Positions 1-9,280 of a DNA stretch of 64,000 bases are shown in pieces; position 1 is the first letter of the stretch; each line of letters starts with the position of its first letter. This stretch comes from Flectonema sp. DT1601 (Eukaryota > Euglenozoa > Diplonemea > Diplonemida > Diplonemidae): positions 868,001-932,000 of the forward strand of contig OZ025789.1 of NCBI GenBank assembly GCA_964019425.1, written 5' to 3'. The translations under genes were made by a program, and so were the position numbers. The notes under the pieces are model-generated. The model was not told where the DNA came from, searched no databases, and saw only the letters and a list, made by a program, of their open reading frames with translations.

Positions 1-33
1 TATTATTCATAAAAACAAGATTGTAAATCATAC

Positions 34-801
34 CTTCTGCGAATCGTATACCCCAGCTTCGGTTAATTCCTTGACTGCCTGTTCATTAAGTCCACCGGGA
101 GTTTGCTCAGCAATTAAATTTTTGAAAGCTGAAGGTGTTGTCTTACTGTAATGAGCAGCATCAAATGAGATACAGTGGTAGAAAGCACCAACGAATTCAG
201 ATGACACTTCTGAAGAAACACCTTGTGTAGATAACCACTCTTGAAGAGCTTGGCACTGAGCGTAGAATGGACCCATCATTGCAGTTGTTGTTTGAAGTGC
301 TCGTTGGTGGTCCTCAACTTCAATCTCAACAACAGTTCCTAACAATTCAAATAATCCTTTTACAACTTCATTACTTGGACATACTGATGTCACACCACGT
401 TGGTGTGCAACAGGTGGTAGTGGTACAGCCTTGCATACTTTAACTCCACCCAATGCTTCAGAACAAGCAGCAATTGGTAATGTTGCTATCAAGTTTACTA
501 TAAGTTTGTTAGTTCCTTTAACTTCTGGATTCAAATCGTTCATAGCAGATTCCGCAACCTTCGGTACAACTCCCAAAAAGATGATATCACTGTGCTTAGC
601 TACTTCCGCATTATTCTCACAGCGTTTAATCATATCTCCGTATGTTGAGAGGAGTTCAGCTACCTTTTCAGCACCTCTCGGTGAAACATAAATCGGAAAT
701 TTGAATTTTCCCGTCTCAGCACCAGCCTTACATAATCCTTTTATTATCGAACTGTTGATAGTCCCAACTCCTACAAATCCGAGTGACGGAAGGGAAGACA
801 T
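34..801 (-). CDS. Pyrroline-5-carboxylate reductase (3' end off the window)
   Basis: Catalyses the last step of proline synthesis, reducing pyrroline-5-carboxylate with NAD(P)H. From the ATG at 801 the protein begins MSSLPSLGFVGVG, the Rossmann glycine motif, and near its end carries the family signature TPGGLNEQAVKELTEAGVYDSQK. The open frame upstream of 801 has no ATG and is ignored. The coding exon ends at 34 with AAG followed by GTATGA, this genome's usual donor; the apparent stop at 28-30 is then intronic. The family normally has 20-30 more residues, so the last exon should lie left of the window. A trans-splice-like acceptor (ATATCAG) lies about 20 nt before the ATG. Assignment is firm; the 3' splice is inferred. 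Confidence 0.9.
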
Positions 802-1076
802 GTTTGTGGTGAGTCTACTGATATTGATAAAACAATACAATCAGAAATTATATTATTCAGTTAAGGTAAACAGTTCTATCATTGTATGCTTGTGACCTGG
901 TAAGTACAAAAGTGAGTACCAAAAAAAACAAACACAATGTTAACTATAATGAAGCAACGTGACAGCCCACAGTGTTTTGGATAGAATCGTGGATGAAGGG
1001 CGTTTCACGTAATTGAGAAAGGGGGGGGAAAAAGGAAGCGGGGAGAATGAAAAAAAAGGATCAATATTGAGGGTTT

Positions 1077-4031
1077 TCAGTGCGCAAGCAAATTTTTTTC
1101 CATTACTCGACTGGCCCAATGACCTTCTTCGATACCCTCAAGGAATTCTGCGTTGACTATTTTAGCTCTTTGATTCAACCACATCCCATCTTCAGAATCA
1201 ATACGGAGATACAATCCTTCGATGGTTTCCTTTGTGTAGAAGCTCTTTGTTGCAAGCAGAGACAGGATATCATCTTTTGTTGGATGTACCTTCGCCGATA
1301 ACGTTTTTACAACACTGATTGAAGTCTTTGAGAGGAGAAGATCACGAGCTGTGATTCCAAGGAATCGACAAGTTCTTTTATCATACAGATCGAAAGCAAT
1401 AAAATAATCAGGAAGAGCTGTATAACTAATACCATGACGAGCAACCATCCATTCTCCATAAAGGGAATAACGGTCTGAGAGAAGTTCAAAAAGTTCTGTT
1501 TTGTGGGTGTCATACCAAAGTTCTAGACGACTCCACTGAGTTCCAGACGATGAATTAATAAGCTTCCCTCTATTCTTAAATATAACCTGGTAGCTTTGGT
1601 CAAATGAGATGCCGAGATTAGCTCCATCGATCTTCTCTTCAATCGTAACATAATTATCATGGAACGGTTTCACATCATCGGCACTCATTAATAGGTCATC
1701 TCTACCAACAGATCCAACTCCATACAGATGTCTGGTTCTGGGAAACTTTAATACCGAATAATTCTTTTCACCACATTCTTGGAGGATTGGAATTCGTAGT
1801 CGGATGGTGTTCTCATTTTTTGTTTTAGTGGAATCGACAGTCATGCCGTCTAATAACGAACCGTAGCAGTGCATTACACTGGCTGGGTATTCTGAAGGTG
1901 ATAGCGAATTACTCTTAATCTCAACAAACGCTGAAAATATTTGATTTTGAGATATAATCAGCGACATGTGTGGATACCCACTCCCAGAGAGTGATTTCTC
2001 ATAACCAGCCAGAATGGCTTCAGCCCTTAACGTGTCTTCTGAACAACAAAAATCAGCAAGGCATATCAACGATGTGACTCCCTCATGATGTACAGTCGCG
2101 ACTACAGCTTTGGTTTTGTCAGATAATAGGGTTCGTTCAAATATCGGGTTAAGGAAGTTTTTAATTAAATAAGCAACGCAATCACCCTTACCTGTGTCAT
2201 TATTGAGGTTTAAAAAGTGTGGAATGTACTTGTGAGGAAGCAAGTCAGAATCATTGCAATGTGATAGCAGCTTAACGAAAATTTGATGAGATTCCCAACT
2301 AACGAAATGGATCGCAATAATGTCTGCACTCGACTCACACATCTCAGCTAGAAGGATAGGAACTTCCATTGAAGGAGTGACACGCATTGTGTGAATGGTT
2401 ATCCCTTCAGAGGAATTGTTAGATTTATATTTAAACCAACCTTTAGCTAGTCCAGTTGTTACTTTTTGTTTGAGTGCTGGGTCTGAGTTGTTCCATTGCT
2501 TCTTAATTTGTTGTTGTTGAAAATCAGATCCCTGCTGTAGTACTTTACTGAAATTAGTAAACATTCTAACTGCTGCTTCGAAAGGTATTTGAAGTAAGTT
2601 TGAGACAGCAGCAGAATTAGTGTCGTCAGTCAATTGTTCAGTTGGGTCAGAGTGTGAAGTAGAGTCTGTGGTTGCTGAGGGTCCAACAACCCAATTCCAT
2701 TTCTTAGAATAATGACCTTTAGCAGGAATTTTCAACGGTTCGGACAACGGAGGGACGTAGTCTGTTCCGGCAACATGCGACTGATGAAACGTATCAGTTA
2801 GCAACAATCCAGTACCTGAAGGATCGATGTGTGTTAATCCACAATAACCAGGTCTGCTATTAACTGAACCAGACTTTGAAATATTACTAATTTCAACTAA
2901 CGCATGACTGTGAGTAACAAGAAGAACAGATCCAGAACCAGAATGTCTAATTCTCAACGCATCCGCAACGTCAATAACTCTCTGCTTAGCTGACTTCCCT
3001 GTCTCTGGGTATGTCGGTAGTTGTGGTTCTTCTGGAGCTGTGCTGTAGTCAATCACAAGTCCTCTTTCTTTGACATACCTCTCTACTGCTGTTGGATTAT
3101 TTAGTACTGGTTCACTGTGAAATAATCTTGCACCTAAAAACTCTGATAAACCTGGTTCTATTCGTATACTACCAATTGACAGTTGAAGGGCAACTTCACA
3201 GGCTGTTTCAACACAGCGTGTAAAGGGAGAGCTGTATATGCAAGTAACTGGTGGGATGGATGTTGTTTTCAGAATGTATTCTCCAGATTTCTTAGCCTGA
3301 GTACGACCTTCTTTTGTAATCTCACAATCATCTGAATTTTCAGGAAAGAATAACTTCCCTCTGTAGTCGAGTACTCTATCTGTTCTTTCAGCATGTCTGA
3401 GAACAAGTAAATCACATCTTGCTCCTGAGGACTTTGAGGACGATGACTTTGGAACTATTTTTAGATCCTTGGCATCATCCCACACACCTGGTGTAGATGT
3501 TGGTGGAGGTGATAAGGTTATCTGTCCCGGGGTACTAAACCTATCTTTGATCCATCGTAATTGGATATTATCAGAAACAGTATGACACTCGTCGTATGGT
3601 CCTTCCCATTTCTCAGGTTTCTTATATCCACGACAGAATGAGTCAACCACATCTGATGCTGAGCCAGAGTCAACTGTCGCGTGATCAGTTCGCTTCATCG
3701 CACGTGCCTTGCAAAGATCTGGAGAAACATCAAAATGAATAGTTTCAATAACTATATTCGTATCGACTGCTCTCGCTCTTCTCACCCATAACTTCCTTTC
3801 TGAAGGCGTTACATTACACCTGTCGAGAACTATCGACTTCTTTTTCTTTAGAGCTTTTTCTAAGACTTTGACGCATTCATTTTGAGTGCCGAGTTCGTCT
3901 TGACTGATGACTTCCCATCCCTTTCCTTTCAAGAATGACGAAAGGGTACTTTTACCAGAACCTGGAAGGCCACAAAATAATATCATGTGAGGGACACCAG
4001 GCTTTGAAGTAGGTTTCGCAGGTTTACCCAT
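1077..4031 (-). CDS. Three-domain P-loop kinase / histidine phosphatase / RNA ligase fusion
   Basis: Single 984-residue frame without introns. Residues 15-165 form a polynucleotide-kinase-like P-loop domain (GLPGSGKS at 21-28, VLDRCN near 68). Residues 206-384 are a histidine-phosphatase (phosphoglycerate mutase-like) domain: RHAER at 212-216, SSPFTRCVETA near 267, and a second histidine in VTHSHA (374-377). Residues 760-984 look like an ATP-dependent RNA ligase: EKIDG at 799-803 with nucleotidyl lysine K800, NRGK at 820-823, YGEW near 858, IEGLYLRI at 937-944, and RAKIV at 955-959. Residues 480-750 are unassigned; YPHM (686-689) only faintly recalls a 2H phosphoesterase. The order kinase-phosphatase-ligase matches the logic of bacterial Pnkp RNA repair, but with a different phosphatase fold. 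A role in RNA or tRNA end healing and sealing is inference. Acceptor TTCTTCACAG ends at 4061, 30 nt before the ATG. Confidence 0.85.
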   Translation of the reverse strand: MGKPAKPTSKPGVPHMILFCGLPGSGKSTLSSFLKGKGWEVISQDELGTQNECVKVLEKALKKKKSIVLDRCNVTPSERKLWVRRARAVDTNIVIETIHFDVSPDLCKARAMKRTDHATVDSGSASDVVDSFCRGYKKPEKWEGPYDECHTVSDNIQLRWIKDRFSTPGQITLSPPPTSTPGVWDDAKDLKIVPKSSSSKSSGARCDLLVLRHAERTDRVLDYRGKLFFPENSDDCEITKEGRTQAKKSGEYILKTTSIPPVTCIYSSPFTRCVETACEVALQLSIGSIRIEPGLSEFLGARLFHSEPVLNNPTAVERYVKERGLVIDYSTAPEEPQLPTYPETGKSAKQRVIDVADALRIRHSGSGSVLLVTHSHALVEISNISKSGSVNSRPGYCGLTHIDPSGTGLLLTDTFHQSHVAGTDYVPPLSEPLKIPAKGHYSKKWNWVVGPSATTDSTSHSDPTEQLTDDTNSAAVSNLLQIPFEAAVRMFTNFSKVLQQGSDFQQQQIKKQWNNSDPALKQKVTTGLAKGWFKYKSNNSSEGITIHTMRVTPSMEVPILLAEMCESSADIIAIHFVSWESHQIFVKLLSHCNDSDLLPHKYIPHFLNLNNDTGKGDCVAYLIKNFLNPIFERTLLSDKTKAVVATVHHEGVTSLICLADFCCSEDTLRAEAILAGYEKSLSGSGYPHMSLIISQNQIFSAFVEIKSNSLSPSEYPASVMHCYGSLLDGMTVDSTKTKNENTIRLRIPILQECGEKNYSVLKFPRTRHLYGVGSVGRDDLLMSADDVKPFHDNYVTIEEKIDGANLGISFDQSYQVIFKNRGKLINSSSGTQWSRLELWYDTHKTELFELLSDRYSLYGEWMVARHGISYTALPDYFIAFDLYDKRTCRFLGITARDLLLSKTSISVVKTLSAKVHPTKDDILSLLATKSFYTKETIEGLYLRIDSEDGMWLNQRAKIVNAEFLEGIEEGHWASRVMEKNLLAH

Positions 4032-4384
4032 TTTTTTTTGTTGTTTTTTTTCTTAGAAATCTGTGAAGAAAGCTTTTTGTAGTCTGACGAAAGTTTTCAA
4101 ATTGTTGAACACAAAATAAAAAAAGTATATAACTCAGTACTTATTACAATCATCAACCTGTTTTTTAAGAAATAATCAAAATATATTTAAAATAACTATT
4201 CAAATTTGAGCTCAACTGCAGATGCTCACATCGTACAGAGTCAAGTAAAGTAAATAATAATTAACACAAATAAGAAAGGCTAAGAAACTGTTTAACTGAT
4301 AATCGCGTCTCATGGCACGACAAACACAAAGATAATGCTTGTTAGATTAGCATCGATTGGAGTCCTTAAGTAAGAATACTCTGA
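4032..4384. other. Intergenic, no gene seen
   Basis: AT-rich spacer holding the predicted trans-splice acceptor and 5' leader of the RNA-repair-like gene and the 3' region of the small membrane protein gene to its right. No open frame with coding character was seen. Confidence 0.6.
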
Positions 4385-4618
4385 TCACGTCTCGTAGTGA
4401 ATAACTCGGTGTTGTCTCCTACCTCTCGATAGTTTTTTAGGCTTTAAGGAATCATTTACTCCTTCCATCCATGGCGGTAGATCGAAGGCGGGTAGTTCAC
4501 TTTTTGATGATTTGTTACTTTTTTTAACTCCTCCAAAGTAATACCAAACAGCCAATGCAAGCACACTCCCAAGGATGCAAACTCGTATTGCGGTGTCATA
4601 GTTTGCGGTCAGAGTCAT
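4385..4618 (-). CDS. Small single-pass membrane protein, 77 aa
   Basis: Not recognised. An N-terminal region of about 12 residues is followed by one hydrophobic segment (IRVCILGSVLALAVWYYF, about residues 11-28), then a lysine/serine-rich hydrophilic tail with LPPWMEG. This looks like a tail exposed from a small membrane anchor. The ATG at 4618 is preceded, 8-14 nt upstream, by a very clean acceptor (TTTTCTTTTTTTAG then ATCAG), which supports a real expressed gene despite its length. Membrane and topology are inferred from hydrophobicity only. It could be a small organelle membrane-complex subunit, but nothing specific supports that. Confidence 0.6.
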   Translation of the reverse strand: MTLTANYDTAIRVCILGSVLALAVWYYFGGVKKSNKSSKSELPAFDLPPWMEGVNDSLKPKKLSRGRRQHRVIHYET

Positions 4619-5419
4619 GTTTCTGATCTAAAAAAAGAAAATTAGAAACCCAAACACATAAAAAGTACATAAAACAACACCGCAGTTCTGGTCGTGGTAG
4701 GATGTAGTCTGTTTAGTATGATAAAAAGTTAATTGTTGTCGTAATTGCAAAAGGAACTTTTTATGTGGGGCACTACAAAACACTGCGCGGCAATTCAAAG
4801 AATTGACCGCGCAATCATTTAGTAATTCATCACGTGTTAGGTATAACAACCCTTTGTCAAAGTAGATTGTTGGTAAGTGACCGCAAACTACTTAACAGCG
4901 ACAATGAGATTGCCTACATTGTACACTCGGCTGCTCCTGAAGGAGTTGACACACACTAAACGCTGAACGCTGTCAGATATATTGAAACGGTCGATCTCCT
5001 TTTTTTTTTTTTCTTCTTTTTCTTTTTTTTTTTCAAATTTCTTTTTTTTTGCCGAACGTTTCTAAGTTCTCATTTGTGGTGCCTTACAGGTTCTTGCTAA
5101 CGTAGGCAGGATCTCTCTTTTCCGGTGAATAAATTTCCAGAAAATATTTTTGTGTGCTCAAACCTTACACTTCTTCACTACACAACATAGTAATTGTTGT
5201 AATAAGAAAAGGATTTCCGTGCTGGAAAATAGCCTTAAAAAGTTCCACTCTTCTTTTTATTTTCATTCGTTCAATTTTTTTTTATTTTTTTATTTTTTTT
5301 AAACCGAAATTTTTTTTCTTTTTGAAAAAGGGTGAATATTTGACTGCGAGCATCACACGAGTGCCTGCAGTCACCACCACCGGGCTAAGAAGACTGTTAC
5401 CAAACAGGTAGTCAGTTTA
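4619..5419. other. Intergenic with hairpin and homopolymer tracts
   Basis: Contains the 12-bp hairpin at 4785-4812 and several long T tracts on the plus strand (about 5000-5050 and 5270-5330). The minus-strand frame at 4628-4849 lies in the leader of the 77-aa gene and ends in its pyrimidine tract, so it is not called as coding. No other gene was seen. Confidence 0.5.
4785..4812. other. Near-perfect 12-bp inverted repeat
   Basis: GCGCGGCAATTC pairs with GAATTGACCGCGC across an AAA loop with a single bulged A. It is unusually GC-rich for its surroundings. It lies between two genes of the same strand, so it would be transcribed as a hairpin in the 3' region of the p24 transcript or the leader of the 77-aa gene. 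Function unknown. Confidence 0.7.
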
Positions 5420-6145
5420 CTACACCCCTCTTCCTCTGGAGTTGCTGCTTCCAAAGAGTGAGTTGTAATACCAAAGTTGGGCAACTCCAAGACTGCAAAG
5501 CATAACGAGGGCAGATACCGACCAGAACATCACTCTGTCATATGTCGCCTCAGCTGTGTCTTTGTGAATCCTCTCTCTTGTTCTCAGATATGCCTGTTCT
5601 TCTCTAATGCTGTTTAGAGATTCTGACAATCTGTTTTTTTTTTTTTTTTTTTTGTGTTTATAATTGAGTTTTTTTTTCATAATAGCCAAACAAACAAACC
5701 TGATAATTGTTTTCTTTATTGGTTCCATTGGCTTGAAAGGACCAATCCCTGGCTCTGTGCGGTCATTACTTTTAATGTTTACCATCACACTCTTCATCAT
5801 AATACCACCATTCTTAACACAGAATCTGTAGATGTCATTGGTAGATTGTGATCTAAATAAGATTTTCGTCTCTCCCTTAGTAGTGCTAAGATCTGTTGTG
5901 AATATTATGTTGCCGGTGTCATGTTGGTTTGGTTCTTCATCGAGATCACCTCTCCATGGTCCGCTTACAGTTACTAGCAGATCGTAGCCTCCGTCCATGA
6001 CCTGTTTGGTGTTGTTATTTAAATAGTTTTGTTAGATTCGCTTAGAAGGATAGGAGACCATACCACAATGTGAGAATACACTTTACTGGCAGCATCTGAT
6101 GTTTGTTCGTAAAAGCATCGCTGTTCTTCCAGCTGTTGTTGTTGG

Positions 6146-6180
<35 letters not shown>

Positions 6181-6295
6181 ATGATAAATTCAAATTTGAA
6201 ACACAAACCTCCATAGGGAATACGAGTGACCCAGCAGTAGATGCGAGGGCAGTAGCTGCCAGCATCGACGCTATGAGCATCCTCATGATCGACAT
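5420..6295 (-). CDS. p24/TMED family cargo receptor (GOLD domain), 4 exons
   Basis: Type I membrane protein of COPI/COPII vesicles in the early secretory pathway. Exons on the minus strand: 6209-6295, 6064-6132, 5700-6001 and 5420-5630; introns 6133-6208, 6002-6063 and 5631-5699. The joined protein is about 222 residues: signal peptide MSIMRMLIASMLAATALAS, then SLVFPME, the conserved CFYEQT, VMDGGYDLLVTVSGP, YRFCVKN, a membrane-proximal coiled coil (SIREEQAYLRTRERIHKDT), and a C-terminal transmembrane helix. Frame and family alignment agree at all three joins. Donors are GTTTGT, GTATGG and GTTTGT; acceptors are AACAACAG, AAACAG and AAACAG. There is no C-terminal KKxx; the tail ends SRGRGV. 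Acceptor TTTACAG ends at 6312, about 17 nt before the ATG. Confidence 0.93.
6126..6180. repeat. (TTG)n / (AAC)n microsatellite at an intron 3' end
   Basis: About 15 TTG units with one interruption. On the coding (minus) strand they read as AAC repeats running directly into the acceptor of intron 1 of the p24 gene. The repeat replaces any polypyrimidine tract there. Confidence 0.85.
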
Positions 6296-7411
6296 CTGCA
6301 GGTGGTTCCCGCTGTAAATAAATGAAAGTAACATAACTCCTCTACCAGTCACAGGATGTTGACATCAGCGTTTATATTATTGTTGTCCTGTGATACGAAT
6401 ATTAAATACAATTATCATTTTTTTTACTCTAAATTTTTTTAGTGGTATCGCTGGGATACGAACGTTTAAGTCCTTGATACGGATCGTTTCTCTTAATATT
6501 ATTTTTTTTTTTTGTTCTTTTCTTACGTGTACAACATAAAGAATTCCCATCTATTGTCTCGACAGTCTCTCGACAGCAAAACAATATCAGTAGTTCTGAA
6601 TTTTGATGGAAAAAAAACAGAGAAAACACAAAATTACAATAAAAAACAAAACCTTTTTCACTACATTAAAATACGATGCATACCTACACTGACGACATCG
6701 CATTAAATGGTTAGTTAGTCGCAGGTGCAGTCTACTGCAAAAACCAACTGTTTGATGAAAAAAGTAACTTCCACAAACTATTTGTTTTTCTCATCATGCA
6801 GTCTACTGCAGAACCAATTAGTAGTAGTCAGAAAGACCTAAAGTATACAGAAATCTAATTTGATAAAAGTTATTAGATGCTGCGTTGATTCCCTACGCAG
6901 TCTTCTGTCCGATTGGAAACATGTATGAAACAATACAATGCACCTCACTAGAATTACAGCCACCATTGAATGAGGTTAACCCATTAGTCATGGTACAGTA
7001 CAATACTCTACGTGAGAATAGCTGCGCCCGTGCCGTAAGGCAGGTCGCCTGATTGATAATTATAGAAAATGATTTGCTTTTTTTTTTTTATATTTTAATT
7101 CAAAGAGGAAAATGTTCCCAGGAAGGCTAGAGCCGAGGGGAAGGAGTTTCCCACACGCACACAATGTATCAAATAAGAGGAATGGTCAACAGTAATGAAC
7201 ACTGAGTGAAGTATACTTCAAGGTATCACTACTTAAACAACAATTATTATTATTAACAATACATCACCTTTTCGAGAGGTGTTGGAGGAGTAGTAAGTAC
7301 AGACAGAGTAATGTTTGTCACAAGCTCATCAACATTTTGATGAATTGTCCGCTTCCCTCAGATGAGTGTAACAGCAACAAATCACAAGCAGACAGGTCAT
7401 CATTTATATAT
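6296..7411. other. Intergenic, repeated TGCAG palindrome, no gene seen
   Basis: Over 1 kb between the p24 start and the carrier stop. It holds two copies of the palindrome TGCAGTCTACTGCA (6726-6739 and 6797-6810) and a short inverted repeat CTGCGT/ACGCAG near 6883-6903. No frame on either strand looks coding, and no tRNA-like fold was found by eye. Confidence 0.5.
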
Positions 7412-8370
7412 TTATGCAGCCCATCCTGTCAAGTGTCTTATCTGTTCGATGACAACAAATATAACCCTGTTTGTGTTTAGTGTGTTGAGTGTTTGGTGTT
7501 GAGTGTTGATATAGACAGTAGAAATAAACAAAAGACATACAACGTGTGGGGTGCAATTCGCATGTAGCTCGGCCAGAAGCCAGCATACATCCCACGAAGA
7601 CCTTCATTTCGATAAGTTACTCGAAGACAAGATAACGGACTAGAATATAATAAATTATCACCTTGATGCATCATACGAGATTTCACCAAATCGACTGGCT
7701 GAGATGCAACTGTTGAAAGAAACCCAGCAATGACTGACGCAGCAATGTGTGTTGGTAATGTGTCTCCGTATTTCCACGAAGGTGATTTCATTAATTTTGT
7801 TTTCACCTCATCGTAGGCTGATAGTTCTACGCAGGCACAGATACCAGCTCTTCCAACATTTGGTGATGCTCCTTTGTATAATCCAGAAAATGATTCTTGT
7901 TTTAATATTTGTTTGAACGCTCCAATCAGTCCTGGATATTTCTTTCCCGTCGTATCAGCCTGCATACGGATTTTAACAACGTCACAAGGTGTGAATATAA
8001 ATGATGAGATACAACCGCTGGACATTCCTGCAGCCATTTTGTGGTAAAGCTTGAGATCACTTTTTGGTACGTCTCCAGCAATGGATTGTTTTATTGGTTC
8101 GTATAGTCCGAGTCTACAGGTGCCGTAAGTTCCAGATCGTAGCAGAGCGGGTTTTAATCCTTTAAAGAAACCTCCAACACCTTCTGTCTTTGCAATCTTT
8201 GTAGCACAGTCCAACAGGCCGGAGTATTGCTCACCGAGAACACCACTTCTCGATAGCTGCATTCTGACCTTCAACACATCAAGTGGTGTACAGACAGTGT
8301 CAGACACTATACTTCCTCCAGCACCACATACTAGTCCTTGCCACGGCTGCTTTGTTCCTATACCGCTCAT
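7412..8370 (-). CDS. Mitochondrial carrier family protein (dicarboxylate/oxoglutarate/UCP type)
   Basis: Inner mitochondrial membrane metabolite carrier. Exons 7541-8370 and 7412-7466 on the minus strand, with a 74-nt intron (donor GTATGT, acceptor AACACAAACAG), give 294 residues, the family's usual length. Three repeats carry the signature: TPLDVLKVRMQ, TPCDVVKIRMQ and QPVDLVKSRM. The join restores the C-terminal helix APHTLVIFVVIEQIRHLTG. Exon 1 read without splicing instead runs into intron-derived serine/threonine-rich sequence. Start chosen at MSGIG (8370); the frame above it is leader, with acceptor TATCACAG about 14 nt upstream. The substrate cannot be fixed from sequence alone; the subfamily is the dicarboxylate/2-oxoglutarate/uncoupling protein group. 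Confidence 0.92.
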
Positions 8371-8507
8371 GTGGTGGGGGGATCTGTGATACTTAAATTT
8401 AATAAACAAATAGAGCAGTGCAATCCTCTTTGAGATAGATGATAGAGAATGGTCTTTAAGACAAAATACAGTGCGATAATTAATTTTCTGAATTGTCACC
8501 TTATTCC
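8371..8507. other. Carrier gene leader region
   Basis: Short spacer holding the carrier's predicted acceptor at 8384-8385 and leader. Downstream it abuts the rRNA-like fragment. Nothing else seen. Confidence 0.5.
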
Positions 8508-8698
8508 ATAAGAGAAGGACGCAACAACGACGCTATGACTGGCACAAACCAGTTATGACCCTGTGGTAATTTTTCTGTCACCTCCGGCTTCATCCAGGCC
8601 ATCCGTGGATCGGTACTGAAGATCGCGTATCGAGCAAGCTTTTACCCTTATGCTCTACGTGAGATTTCTGTTCTCACTGAGCTTGCCTTAGGACGCTG
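8508..8698 (-). pseudogene. Degenerate fragment of eukaryotic large-subunit rRNA (domain V)
   Basis: Read on the minus strand, the segment follows nuclear 25S/28S rRNA near the peptidyl-transferase centre: GCGTCCTAAGGCAAGCTC, GAGAACAGAAATCTCACG, AAGGGTAAAAGCTTGCTCGA, ATCTTCAGTACCGAT, GGAGGTGACAGAAAAATTACC, CACAGGG, ATAACTGG and CAGTCATAGCG. Two helices (GTGAGA/TCTCAC and GCAAGCT/AGCTTGC) are intact. Conserved stretches are missing, and the nearly invariant GGGATAACTGG is altered to GGGTCATAACTGG, so it is very unlikely to be functional. It begins one base after the stop codon of the neighbouring gene, on the same strand, and would be part of that gene's 3' UTR. No other rRNA piece was seen. 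Euglenozoan LSU rRNA is often split into small pieces, so a working fragment cannot be excluded entirely. Confidence 0.85.
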
Positions 8699-9280
8699 CT
8701 ATTTGAATGATGAGGTGTCTATTGTTTTACAAAGTGACCTCCTTTTATTCATCAGAAATAATTTGACACCCCATCTATCTAACCTTCGGAAGATAGCACC
8801 TCCAAACCTGTTAACAGAAGGAGAGGTCGAATCGTACAGTTGAACGTAAGAAAATAAAACACCACCACCAGTATCACTCGAACGTGCGACAATAGCGATA
8901 TACGTTCCCGGTCTTGAATCGTTCTTAAGAAGGTGAAGTGACCCAGACATTGAGCTTCCTGTGTCCTCGTGGAACGTAGTCCACTTTGATCCCATTAAGT
9001 TAACGAAGCTACTCCCATAAAATATATTCCCAGCGGAAGGCGCAAAATAATGGGATCGAAAAGCGTAGCTAAACCTATCTGCTACGATCAAATCATTATT
9101 TTTAAAGTATTTATTAATTTTAATTTCCGACATCTTCGGAACTCCCACACTATCACTAATAATATCAAATGAGTAATAACCCAATGAGAGTCCTCCAATA
9201 ACTGAAACACCTGCTCCGACCTTTGCAATATTCCGATATAAGTTCTTACTCCACTTGTTTCCTGTAACAAATGTGCCCAT
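8699..9280 (-). CDS. Hypothetical membrane-anchored protein, 193 aa
   Basis: Not recognised. The ATG at 9280 follows acceptor-like AGs (TTCTCCAG and AATCCAG). One hydrophobic segment near residues 21-42 (VGAGVSVIGGLSLGYYSF) could anchor the protein; the remaining 150 residues are soluble, mixed alpha/beta in character, with HYFAPSAGNIFYGSSF and IAIVARSSDTGGG. The stop codon TAG is directly followed by the rRNA-like fragment, so the original 3' end may have been replaced by that insertion; the last residues (KTIDTSSFK) should be compared with homologues. Organellar import is possible but not shown. Confidence 0.7.
   Translation of the reverse strand: MGTFVTGNKWSKNLYRNIAKVGAGVSVIGGLSLGYYSFDIISDSVGVPKMSEIKINKYFKNNDLIVADRFSYAFRSHYFAPSAGNIFYGSSFVNLMGSKWTTFHEDTGSSMSGSLHLLKNDSRPGTYIAIVARSSDTGGGVLFSYVQLYDSTSPSVNRFGGAIFRRLDRWGVKLFLMNKRRSLCKTIDTSSFK

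Noticed and set aside
802-840. N-terminal extension of pyrroline-5-carboxylate reductase
   Set aside because: No ATG; it includes the predicted acceptor and leader. The same reasoning set aside non-ATG extensions at 25246, 36120, 49249, 55209 and 61884.
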